Origin: Phycomyces blakesleeanus NRRL 1555(-)
Lineage: Eukaryota > Mucoromycota > Mucoromycetes > Mucorales > Phycomycetaceae
Direction of reading: 5' to 3'
NCBI RefSeq assembly: GCF_001638985.1
Contig: NW_017265135.1
Location: 3,557,545 to 3,621,544, forward strand
DNA length: 64,000 nucleotides
In this document: one piece after another, positions 1 through 9,363 of the stretch
How the letters are laid out: each line of letters begins with the position of its first letter
Numbering within the stretch: position 1 is the stretch's first letter
Notes under the pieces: model-generated
What the model saw: the letters and a program-made list of their open reading frames with translations, nothing else
What the model was told of the DNA's origin: nothing
Database searches by the model: none
Program-made: the position numbers and the translations under genes

Positions 1-2
1 TT

Positions 3-305
3 ACTGTAGCCCTGGTATTACATTTTACCAGGGGTAACATCAAAGAAGCTCGGCTTCTTTACAGTGCCATTGACAGACTTGCTCACCGGCTTGTACAGAT
101 AACAATGTCATACTACCATACAAATGGTATAGCTATACCATCGTGGGGTAGTCTTGCACCTAACCAGAGAAACATCCTGGTTAGAAACCTTGAGGAGAGA
201 GCAGCCAGAAGAAATATTGCTCTTGATAGGTTTGAGAATTCCTGGGTGTCTATCTTTGTGCTTTCTCAGAGATGGAGAACTGCTGTCTCCAGTGAAAGAC
301 AGTAA
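3..305 (+). CDS. 3' end of an unrecognised protein, cut by the window edge
   Basis: An open frame runs from the first bases of the window to a TAA at 303-305, giving about 100 C-terminal residues. It has a fairly normal amino-acid mix (Arg, Leu and Glu rich, ending VSSERQ) and is less AT-biased than the flanking DNA, which suggests real or recently real coding sequence. An internal ATG at 105 exists, but the frame is open upstream of it, so the true start is probably outside the window. I do not recognise the family; given the neighbourhood it may belong to a mobile element. Confidence 0.35.
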   Translation, partial: TVALVLHFTRGNIKEARLLYSAIDRLAHRLVQITMSYYHTNGIAIPSWGSLAPNQRNILVRNLEERAARRNIALDRFENSWVSIFVLSQRWRTAVSSERQ

Positions 306-2846
306 TAAAATATAAGTTACTTTTAAATATAAAGCTATTTATAAGATCATAACTAATACAAATCAATTGTTTTGCTTTGTTTGTTTGTTTTTTATTTTAT
401 TATAGTAGACAATACTGAACTTTATAAGTGACATTTATAAAAAACATAATAAAAATACTTTTTTAAAAAAATTGTTATCAAGTAGAAAGTAATTTGGTAT
501 ATGCCTTGTATACTTCTTCTACTGTCATTTGTTTGTTTGTTTGTTTGTTTTGTTTTGTTTCTTTTTGTTTTTTATTTTTTATTTTTTTTCTATTTTTTTT
601 ATTTTTATTTTTTTTCTATTTTTTTTATTTTTTATTTTTTATTTATTTTTTCTATGTTTTCTATTTTTTTTATTTTTTTTATTTTTTATTTTTTTGTATA
701 TTCCAGGGACCAAAAAATAAAACAAAAATAAAAATAAAAACCTATTTTTATGTGATGCAATACATATTATTTGACCAATTAGAGATCCAACAAATTTAAC
801 AAAAAAGGGTTAGTTAAAAGTAATACACAAGTCTAATTAGCTTGAGGATACTGAACAGCACTCAATCAAGTTTAACGCTATAGAATTCTACAAATCCGAT
901 TAATAAAGAGTAGTAACACTAACATTATATCACCTTGTTTTTATTGGCTGAATCCATATCTGCAAGTATTCATTTTTTACATAATAATCTGCATTGGCGG
1001 AATTACAAATGCTGCCATATCCTACAGTGTATGATTAATTATCACACCCAAAGATTTTTCTTGTAAACCTTAACATTGTTTTTGGAATAGCGTACTATTC
1101 TATAATCAGTAATTTATCTTGAGAGTTTACCTTCCTAATATAGAACACATAGCAACCGTAAGAACCCCCCAATCTCCACCCCCATTCTGAAAAATGTACA
1201 AAAAAGGTTCCTTATTTGTAGAATCTGTATTATGTAAAATCTGGTCTGAAAACTTTGAAATTTTTATTTTTGAGAAATAAATGGGAAATAAAAAAGTGCA
1301 AAAAAATGCAGCAGTATAATGGGAGCAAAAATACCCTTGCAATAATAAATAATAATGTAAACATTGTAAAAAAAACTATGTAATAATAGGCCAGAAAGTG
1401 TAGTAGTAGCAGCAGTATACTGTGATGGGAACAGAGGAAGTAAAGAAACAACAGCAGATGAAGAATATAAAAAAAAATATTGAAATGACAAAGATTAGTA
1501 TTCATGATAAAGCATGACATGTTCAATCATTGAAAGTTATCTCTTGAAAGTAGTAGATTAGATTCCACTATGACTTACCTAAAACAAAAGGAAGAAAAGA
1601 GTCAATAATATAATAAAACTCAAACTATCAAGATAAAGATATTTATCTTTGCTACAGAACATGATGAAGTTCCTCAAAATAACTGTAATCTAGAAAAAAA
1701 AGTATTAGTAAAGTCTTTATAAACTTATAAATGTAGTCTGTTGAGAGAAATACCTTATATCAAAGCAAAATAGCTTCTAAAAACAAAGTGCATATTATAT
1801 TTACTAGTACTCACTTGAACTAAAAATGAATAGAAAGAAAAAGGGAACAAAAGGAAAATGGTAGCCCTTCACTAAAAAATGCCAAGTGCGTGACATCTGT
1901 TGTTATTTTTTTTTGGCAACTTAGCAATTTTTTTCTTGGTTTTTTACTTAGCATTTTTTTTTACAACACAACAAATTTTAAAATGTTCGCATAATCACAG
2001 TCTTTGCAAGTACTTTTTTGTATGTATAGGTCAGCTACGATACAAATTACTGGGCACTTGGCATTACAATAAATATGAGAGGAAAAAAAACATAAAATAA
2101 AGGAATAAGAAGCTATTTCCAAGAAACGTTTTATCACAACAAGTTCCTTGGCTGCTAGCATTTACAAGTACAAAAGTTTTTGGTCAATTCTGGATATCCT
2201 TGACCAATAAAATCTCTCACTTTTATTTTTTGCATTTGCTTTGTCACAAAATATATTTTTTTTTCTTTCTCTCTGTCACAAAACTTCTTCTTTTTCTTTT
2301 TTTCTGTTGCAAAAGCGTTTTCTTTCTTTTTCTCAGTCGAAAAAACAATATTTTTGCACAAAATCCACCCAAAATAGTCTAGGATCATTTTTTCTTCTGC
2401 TTTTCTTATTTTTATTTATTTATTTACAAGTAATTAGCCAATTGAAATACATATTTTCGTTTGTGCAATCGCCTGAAATTCAAAACCTCTACATATTTTT
2501 TTTATTTTTGAACTTGAACCTTATTATAGCCAATTAGCACTCTTTATTTGAAATTTGGGGAAAAAATTACCATAAACAGGTCAAAAGTCTTTGGGTGTGA
2601 TATAAATGTGTGTAGTTCCAATGAAGTATTAACATCGAAAGTAAATGTGTTTATGAGTTATAATTATGCTTATAATAATCCACTGATGTATCCCATATTA
2701 TAGTGATATCATCATATGAAATATAATTACTATCATGCATGCTAAACCTGTGTTTTAAATAATAAAGTAATTGGTAGACACCTTTGACTGGAATAGCTGA
2801 GGCCTTATATTATTTCCTTCAGACTTATTCTCAATTACAGCAGTAG
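306..2846. other. AT-rich stretch without a recognisable gene
   Basis: No frame here looks like a conserved protein. The open frames on both strands are runs of Phe, Leu, Ile and Lys from T-rich or A-rich DNA. There is a T-rich low-complexity tract at about 528-700 and pyrimidine-rich repeats at about 2220-2350. Small or intron-rich genes cannot be excluded by eye. Confidence 0.5.
528..700. repeat. Low-complexity (TTTG)n / T-rich tract
   Basis: It starts as tandem TTTG units (about 528-556) and becomes long T runs broken by single A, C or G. This tract produces spurious hydrophobic frames in all three forward phases. Confidence 0.85.
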
Positions 2847-3467
2847 TCAATACTCATTTACAACAGTTCTGATGAGCTCAGTAGTGCCATGGGCAGACTT
2901 CTCATCACTATGAGTAGCACTGTACTTGAGATTGTTGATATCACTGATTCTCAGCTTTCTCATTCCAGTCACCATGTCAACTGTTGCCTTCTGAACATCA
3001 TGGGACTTGGCGTGATTCTCCAACATTGTCTTTGCAATAGTAGCATCTTCAGCAGTCAAAAGATACATTCTTCCTTGGTGAGAAGAAGCCAAATTCTCAG
3101 GGGTGACAGGGTGGTTGTGGCAATGTTCGTTTTCCCCATAGGCGGGCAAAGGAAGATATCTTTTGCTCTTCTTCTTATAAGAAAATCTTAAGAGATAGAG
3201 GCATCCAGTAAGAGAAGAGTTGGGTGTCTTCTTTCTTTTCTCATTACTTATATTGCGCTTGTCACAATAAACATCAGCCTTTGAACAAGCAATGTGAAGG
3301 ATAGGGAATTTTCTGTTCTTAACCTTAACAATGAAGTTATGAAAAAGGACATAATTTTTTACAGCTTGAAGAACACTCTGCTTGTCAGAATAACCATTTT
3401 TGGGGAATGAGAGAGTTGTTTTAAGCAAGTACATCTTCTTAATAGGGGTATTGAAGTTGGTGTTCAT
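2847..3467 (-). CDS. MULE/FAR1-type zinc-module protein (206 aa), no catalytic domain
   Basis: This is an uninterrupted 206-residue frame beginning MNTNFNTPIKK and ending VVNEY. Residues about 55-120 carry the pattern Cys-x6-Cys, a TGC motif and a terminal HCHNHP, which fits the WRKY/GCM1-like zinc domain at the N-terminus of FAR1 and Mutator-like (MULE) transposases. The MULE protein at 33.4 kb has the same type of module (GCPCF ... NHNHP), though the two do not look like close copies. No DDE core follows on the minus strand, so this is either a domesticated or stand-alone zinc-module gene or the intact first exon of a lost MULE. The 5' LTR of the gypsy nest begins about 330 bp beyond its start codon. 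Confidence 0.45.
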   Translation of the reverse strand: MNTNFNTPIKKMYLLKTTLSFPKNGYSDKQSVLQAVKNYVLFHNFIVKVKNRKFPILHIACSKADVYCDKRNISNEKRKKTPNSSLTGCLYLLRFSYKKKSKRYLPLPAYGENEHCHNHPVTPENLASSHQGRMYLLTAEDATIAKTMLENHAKSHDVQKATVDMVTGMRKLRISDINNLKYSATHSDEKSAHGTTELIRTVVNEY

Positions 3468-3798
3468 ATTTAATAAAAGAGCACTGTAGCTATATAAGTA
3501 TTTTTATTGATTCATATACAAAATGTATACAGTGTATGCAATGTATGCAATGTACATAATGTAAAAAAGACATCATATCTTGTTATTTGGAAATATTATT
3601 TTTTATTCTTACAACTAAATGTTAATGACTTTAAGTAAGGAGGTGTTTTTATTTTTGTCAGGAAATTGGAATGATCTAGAGATGGGGACAGGAATGTGCT
3701 TATAGCAATGGAGCAAGGTGTGCTTATAAAGAATGGGGACAGGGGGTTCTTCAAGACACTTTATAGCCAGGCCTCAGACTCGCAGTCACCTTAAATTG
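3468..3798. other. Spacer between zinc-module gene and gypsy LTR
   Basis: No gene seen. It contains short repeated units (variants of atgtat/atgcaa, about 3518-3560) and probably the promoter of the minus-strand frame at 3467. Confidence 0.4.
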
Positions 3799-4030
3799 TG
3801 TGGTGCCATTACCCCCAGTCCTCTAAGATTGCTGTAATATCTAGTAATGACTAATCATAACCATTATTCATCCAACTTATAAGAGGCTTATTAAAATAAT
3901 TATTAGTTATCACATTGGTACTCAATTTGTTATTTAATGAACAAGAAAATAATTTTGGCAGAGTTTGATTTTTTTCTTTAAAATAAATAATAAATAAAAT
4001 TGACTTCTTGTGTTTAAAGGTTTTTTACTA
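3799..4030 (+). repeat. 5' LTR remnant of the gypsy element
   Basis: About 170 bp (3841-4014) match 20690-20872 at roughly 80% by eye, including a shared stretch around 3932-3963. Before that, both copies share TGTGGT (3799 and 20660), a plausible LTR start. After it, this copy has a GGTTTTTTACTATAC end, matched by GTTTTTTGCTACA at 30370-30382 beyond the DIRS insertion. The 5' third is poorly conserved, so boundaries are estimates. Confidence 0.55.
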
Positions 4031-4641
4031 TACTTTTTCAATTTCCATTATTACATTGCTAAAGTTAAAACAAAACAATGAAGTAAGCAACTCAATTGAT
4101 GAACACAATCTCGATATCCAGGTAGCTCAGCTATCTGTAACAGAGGATATTGATATGAGGAAGGTTCCTACCCTTAACAGGGAGATACTTGAGATTAGGT
4201 TCAACGAGGATAGTACCAGTGAGAGCAAAGAAATTTGCATCCAAAGGTCAATCCAAGTTACCCAGAGAAAATTTGTCTTACTCTGTAAGGAGTTGAATGA
4301 CATTGCTCTTGATGATGATCTCAGAGAAGAACAACTGGTTGCGAAAATTAACAAGTTGAATAAGAGACTATTCTTGTTGCAAGCCTAATATAGCAGCCAG
4401 ACAGAAGGAGTCAATAGAACTTCTGAGAGTGATAGAATGAGCTCTCGTAGAACAAGCAGTTTTATAAACTACACGTTCTCATTGGAAGACATTCCCAGGT
4501 TTCAGTTGAGTAATATGAACAAACTGTATTTTCTTTCAAAAGTAGTTTATGATAATGTGAATGCTTTTAACTCTGCCTATGAGTTTTTTATGTCTACAGC
4601 AGGTCTCGACTGCAAATCCAGATGGAAAAGCTTTATCAATA
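4031..4641 (+). pseudogene. Gypsy gag, N-terminal part
   Basis: Two frames (4078-4388 and 4437-4641) give a charged gag-like N-terminus followed by a segment with IPRFQLSNMN and VYDNVNAF, ending in RWKSFIN. Single interruptions separate them. The coding sequence is broken at 4640-4641 by the TA-flanked insertion. If that insert is removed the frame reads on without change into the gag sequence at 6848 (FIN joined to NVAFPLSFTYWV), which identifies both parts as one protein. Confidence 0.6.
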
Positions 4642-5105
4642 GAGAAGTTTGTGGAGTCACTTTTTCAAAGGAACTTTTCTTTTTAAACCAAACTCAGTGA
4701 TTTAAATAAGAAAATAATGTAACAATACAAAAATAATTTTGAAAAAGTTTTTTGAAATTTTCAGATTTTCTGAAAAAGTGAGAGAACTTTTTCAACCTCT
4801 AATATCTTTCTATTTTTTATTCTAAACTAACGTTATGAAAATAGTAGAAATATACAGAACAATGTAAAGTTTGGAATATAAATCAGTAACAATATAGACA
4901 AGATTATTTTACATATTTTTGTTTATGTTTATCAGCTTATCTATTTAATAAAATTTATCTAAGCAAAGCTAGCTATAGAAGATTTAATAAGAAATTTAAT
5001 ATAAAGCTATTTTATCATCAAAAGAAACAATTTTTTCTGGTTGAATTTATTGAATGTTGTATTTGGAACTTTAGTAAATATAAAATCCAATGAATAAATG
5101 AAGTA

Positions 5106-6732
5106 TAGTGCACTTAGAAAACCAGACTCCACTAAGAAAAAATTCATTCTTTTCCATGTATCTTCTGCAATTCTTATTATTTTAAGATAATTCTTAAACA
5201 CACTAAGACGTCTGTTAAAGAAGTACAATATACTATAATCTTAGCTATAAATATGATGTTGATAAAAAGTTATATCAAGTTATTCTGAAAAATTGAGAGT
5301 CCGATTTTCTTCAGTAGGGGGTAATTTTTTTATTTTTTATTTATAAGGTGCCCTTTCTTCAAAATGCATTGATGTATTCTGCTTTGCATTGATGCCACAA
5401 GATTCTAGCAAACCTCCTCCGGAATACTATTCTACTCTTTTTGGAAGCGGACCTACAGCTCTCTCATAGACTTGGCAGCCTTCTTATGCTTGTACAGCTT
5501 GTTCTTACTGTATGCTCAAAGGTTTTCAATGAGATTGTGGTCAGGCAAATATAGTAGAAAGTTAATGACCTCAATTTTCTCTTCCTTCAACTACTTCTTT
5601 GTATTGGCTACTGTGTGGGATTTTGCATTACCGTGCAAAAACTTGATTTCTGACTTGCTCAGATTTTGCTCCTCCAATGTTTCCAGAAGGCCCTGCTGAA
5701 GAACAGCCACGTATTTTGGGCTGTCCATGTTCTCCACGATCTTCACTATTTTGTCGTGCCCTTTGGATGAAAAACATCCCCATACCATGATGTGTCCTCC
5801 AGCATGGACAGGTGGAGAAGCATCCTTAGTTTTTTTGGTGACTACCTTCTTAAGTCTCTACTTCCACCTCTTTCCATCAGATCCAAAGCAATCGACCTTA
5901 GATTCATCTGAGAAGATTACCAACTTCCAGTCTTCTACTGTATAATTTATGTAGTTTCTGGCAAATTCCATGCACTTCTTATGAATGGTGGGGTTTGATT
6001 TCATCTTCAGAGGTTGCTCCTGTTCACAGGTGAAGCCAGATGCCTTTAACAATGTTCTTATTGCTGGAGGCTGTACAGTGGATCCCTCACTGCACAGTTG
6101 TCTTGCTACCTATGTTGTCGTCAAGAATTTTTTGTTCTTAAAGACGTGGACAATATGGCAGGGAAGCATTGTATTGATTTGGGTGGGTCTACCCTTGCCC
6201 TCAAAGGCAGGAATCCCTAATTTTTGTCTATGTCTTTTGATTGTGGTATCAGACAACCCAACAATTGCTGCCACTTTGGCTGCAGACATGCCTTGTCTAA
6301 GGTGAGCTTCGATAGAAAGAGATTTTGCTTGCAAAATTTGAGCCATGTTGATTTGAAAATTAAAGAGAAAAACAAAGCAAAGATCAGAATATACTTGCCT
6401 GATATCTATATAAGTCACACAGATATAACACAGTACCAAAAGATATTACATATACATATAGTTGAAATAAATAACATATGCATAAAGAAAAGAAAAACAA
6501 CTTCTTTAATTTTTTGCCCCCTACTGAAGAAAAATGGACTCTCAATTTTTCAGAATAACTTGGTATAACTTTTTATTAACATCATATTTATAGCTAAAAT
6601 TATAGTATATTGTACTTCTTTAACAGACGCCTTAGTGTGTTCAAAAAGTATCTTAAAATAATAAGAATTGCAGAAGATACATGAAAAAGAATGAATTTTT
6701 TCTTAGTGGAGTCCGGTTTTCTAAGTGTACTA
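5106..6732 (-). mobile_element. Tc1/mariner transposon with long terminal inverted repeats
   Basis: TA flanks at 5104-5105 and 6733-6734 enclose a 1627-bp element with ends TAGTGCACTTAG and CTAAGTGTACTA. The inverted repeats are unusually long: about 5106-5325 pairs with about 6517-6732, including the ends of the coding region. This is a long-TIR Tc1 architecture. The transposase frame is on the minus strand. Confidence 0.85.
5330..6346 (-). pseudogene. Tc1 transposase, full length but with seven in-frame stops
   Basis: From ATG at 6346 (MAQILQAKSL) to TAA at 5330 one frame runs 338 codons, the usual Tc1 transposase length. It begins with a helix-turn-helix region (GMSAAKVAAIVGLSDTTIKR, then GRPTQI), then has a catalytic-type IFSDES, MVWGCFSS, HGNAKSH (the usual Asp replaced by Gly) and a C-terminal IENL. 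The frame has seven internal stops, six TAG and one TGA, and no frameshift. Each lies where Tc1 proteins have Trp or could have Gln, so each can come from one G:C to A:T transition. Confidence 0.85.
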
Positions 6733-6847
6733 TAATAAGCAACCCATTTATAAATTTTCTGAAAAAGTTTAAATTTTTGGAAGAGTTACCCTATTTGGCT
6801 TTGTGCTCTGTACAACTTTGAAAAAATTATTCCACAAACTTCTCTAA

Positions 6848-8418
6848 TGTTGCTTTTCCTTTGTCATTTACTTACTGGGTCAAGGAAAAACTAAGCATGA
6901 CAGCTTCATGATCTGAGGCCAAGAAGTTGATGGAAGAGAAATTCAATTCTTCAATTACCAGAGAAAAGACACATCTGAACATGCTTGTCTTGATGATTGA
7001 AGATAATGAGAGTGTTGAGAAATATTTGATGAGGTTCCTAAAGGCAGCTTCTCTGGCTGGAATTAGTAGTGACAATCATCTGTTGGGTGAGATTTTTATG
7101 AAAAGCCTGCCAACAAACTGATATGATGCCATTTTTACCAGCTTGAATTCAAAAAACTATAAGAACAGCCATCTGAAAACTGTCGAGCAAGTTGCCAAGG
7201 TGGCAAAGTGCATTGCAATTGCAAGAGACAATTCTGAGAAGAGAGTGTTGACCAGTAAGTTTTTAATGATGCAGAATGCAGAATTTGGGATGCTGCAAAC
7301 TAATTATGTTAAAAGTATGTGTTCTGTAAGACACAAGATTTCTATGAAGAGATTGAAAACGAAGCAATGATCTGGTCCAGAAATCTTGGGGCCAAAAACT
7401 ACTCATTTAGAGTAATCAACAACAATGGCAACAACAATCATTCAGAATTCTTATGTAATCACTATCTGTATTGTTACTGTGAGAGAAACTTCCCTTGGGA
7501 TCACAAGTGTAAGTAATATTACTTGGCCTTCCTGGACAAGAGAAACAACAACAGCAACAAAAACAACAATTACAAGCCTAATGAATCAAACAACAGAAGT
7601 GATAACAACAATGTATTAGTAAATACAGTCTTTGCTAAGAGTGGCTTAAATGCCAACAAATGGGCTTCTCAAACCAAAAGCAATCAGCAGGGGCACCAAC
7701 AACTGCAACAACAATAATTAGAGAAGGCAATGAGCATGGGAAATTTTGTTGACCCTTTTGAGAATGATAATTGTAAGTCTGAGACTAAAGGGGGTAATAA
7801 AAATGTTAATCACAAGATTATACTCACATCAATTATTATAGAAGGAATAAAACTCATGGTCATGTGTGATTCTAGGATAGACACAAGCTGTTTAAATTTA
7901 TATACATTCAAAAAATTCTTTAAAAATATAACCATCAATAAAATACAAGGAGTTATAAAATATTTTGCTGCAGATAGCAGTAGCTATGCACAAAGGTTAA
8001 AATATACAAATCCATTAGCCGTTGTATATGGGGATGCACCATATCATTGTAGACATAAATTTGAAGTTATATAATTTTCTAATCATATTGCTGCTTAAGT
8101 GGACATACTGTTAGAAACCAATATCTTTGAGAAATTAAATATTCGAATGACAGGAATTGCATATCAATATTCTCTGGAATTCAGAGACAACAGTGAAGAG
8201 CCAAAGGACTTGAACTTTGATAGTGATAATTTTTATAACCCAGAAAATAGCGATTATGAATCATTAGAGAAAAGAGAACATTTTTTCATAGAAATTAGCC
8301 AAGTCATAAAAAACAATGAGGCCATCAAACCAGAAATATTCTGCAATGTGCTCTCATCAGAAGTACACATACCAATAAAAACAAATGGATCTAGGATGTA
8401 TCTTTTTTATAATTGACA
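6848..8418 (+). pseudogene. Gypsy gag C-terminus, zinc knuckle and protease
   Basis: Gag resumes with PLSFTYWVKEKL and continues through SVEKYLMRFLKAASLAGIS (6927-7121), a capsid-type motif. A degenerate zinc knuckle follows near 7470-7510 (Cys, Cys, His, Cys spaced in CERNFPWDHKC), then a Gln/Asn-rich linker. The protease region (7730-8074) has lost its Asp-Thr/Ser-Gly motif (reads CDSRIDTS). A further block, DILLETNIFEKLNIRM (8099-8416), is the usual segment after the protease. Stops and shifts break it in at least three places. The frame halts at the TATAATTGACA junction, where the next insertion begins. Confidence 0.65.
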
Positions 8419-8424
8419 ATTTTT

Positions 8425-8895
8425 ATATATAAAATTAGAAAACTATAAGACTTTATAGGATCTTAATTTTTTTAAATTTTGTTACTGCTGAGTCATTTGC
8501 TTTACTATTTACAAGATCTCTGCAGTGAGACTTTTACTTCTCTACAAAAAAAAATACTTTAAGCAAAATGAAGTTTTGATATTTAAGCAGGAAGGCTCAA
8601 AAAAATTTCTCATTTTCTGGCCAATAACAATGCTCACTGGGTTTTAATTCGATATTTGTGTAACGTATAACATATCTTCTTATAGTGTGTATTTTTTATT
8701 AATAAAACTAGAAAGCCAAAAGGCTTTCTGGGATCTTAATATTTTTGGGTTCTGTTTACTTTAATATGCTCTTAATACTATTTAGAAACTCTCTACAATG
8801 AGACATCTACTACTTTTCTACAAAAATATTTTTTAAACAAGATAACATCTCAGTATTTAAGCAGTGTGGCCAAAATGATGGCTTCATTTTTCAAT
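8425..8895. repeat. Diverged tandem duplication, about 240-270 bp per unit, with a hairpin
   Basis: Units at about 8425-8690 and 8697-8895 share, in order, an AGAAA...GGATCTTAAT start, a TTTTACTT/TACTACTTTTCTACAAAAA middle and ATTTAAGCAG near the end (roughly 60-65% by eye). The second unit starts with a perfect 8-bp hairpin, AGAAAGCC-AAAA-GGCTTTCT, followed by GGGATCTTAA; in the first unit the hairpin is degraded. No coding potential is seen. Confidence 0.5.
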
Positions 8896-9316
8896 CAATA
8901 ATTATTACAGTTAGTACTGTAGATAATATCTTAAAGATTGTTAAGATAATTATATCATACTGCTGGGTAAACTGTGTCAGATCGATATGGAGCTAATTTA
9001 GTAGGAAGTCCTAAAGCTCTAGTATAAAAAAGAAAAGAATAGCTAAGAGCTAAAGAAGTACGGTTTATGACTTGATGTTATAATTGTAACACCGACACTG
9101 GTTAAGCAGTAAATACACTCTAATAACCAAATATAGTAAAGAAAAAAAGCCTTAAGAAACTAAGACGTAATGACAAGAGCAGATGATGTTTTCTTATAAA
9201 AAGAGACACTTTTTATTTATGAATAAAAACAACTTATATACAGTCTCAAAGTATTTCTATACGCCTCTATAATCAAATTTATTATTTTTCTATTGTTTTG
9301 TACCTGAAATACCACA
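8896..9316. repeat. 420-bp dispersed repeat, copy 1 (solo-LTR candidate)
   Basis: Nearly identical (about 95% by eye) to 30744-31163, in the same orientation and with the same two edges: start CAATAATTATTACAG, end GAAATACCACA. It contains a TATA-like TTATAAAAAG (about 9197), an AATAAA-type signal (about 9222) and an internal TGTAACACCGACAC. A promoter, a polyadenylation signal and a CA end fit an LTR, but the start is not TG and no target duplication is seen. Confidence 0.6.
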
Positions 9317-9363
9317 AGCTTATTTAAAAAAACAATTTGCTCCTAATAAAAACACAATCAACA

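Larger units (their letters stand above)
4642..6845. mobile_element. Short TA-flanked non-autonomous element hosting a Tc1 copy
   Basis: The ends are inverted: GAGAAGTTTGTGGA at 4642 and its complement ending at 6845. Imperfect matching continues inward to a TTTTTCAAAG block. Both ends are flanked by TA (4640-4641 and 6846-6847). Excluding the nested Tc1 copy the element is only about 575 bp and has no coding capacity of its own, so it resembles a MITE mobilised by a Tc1/mariner-family transposase. Removing it and one TA restores the gag reading frame exactly, which is strong support for the boundaries. Confidence 0.65.

Noticed and set aside
494..799. Long Phe-rich frames in three phases
   Set aside because: They arise from a T-rich low-complexity tract that is open in all forward frames; no protein-like composition.
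5330..6346. Stop-codon reassignment (TAG read as an amino acid)
   Set aside because: The stops replace both Trp and Gln positions, one is TGA, and the host genes in the window show no in-frame TAG; mutation is the simpler cause.
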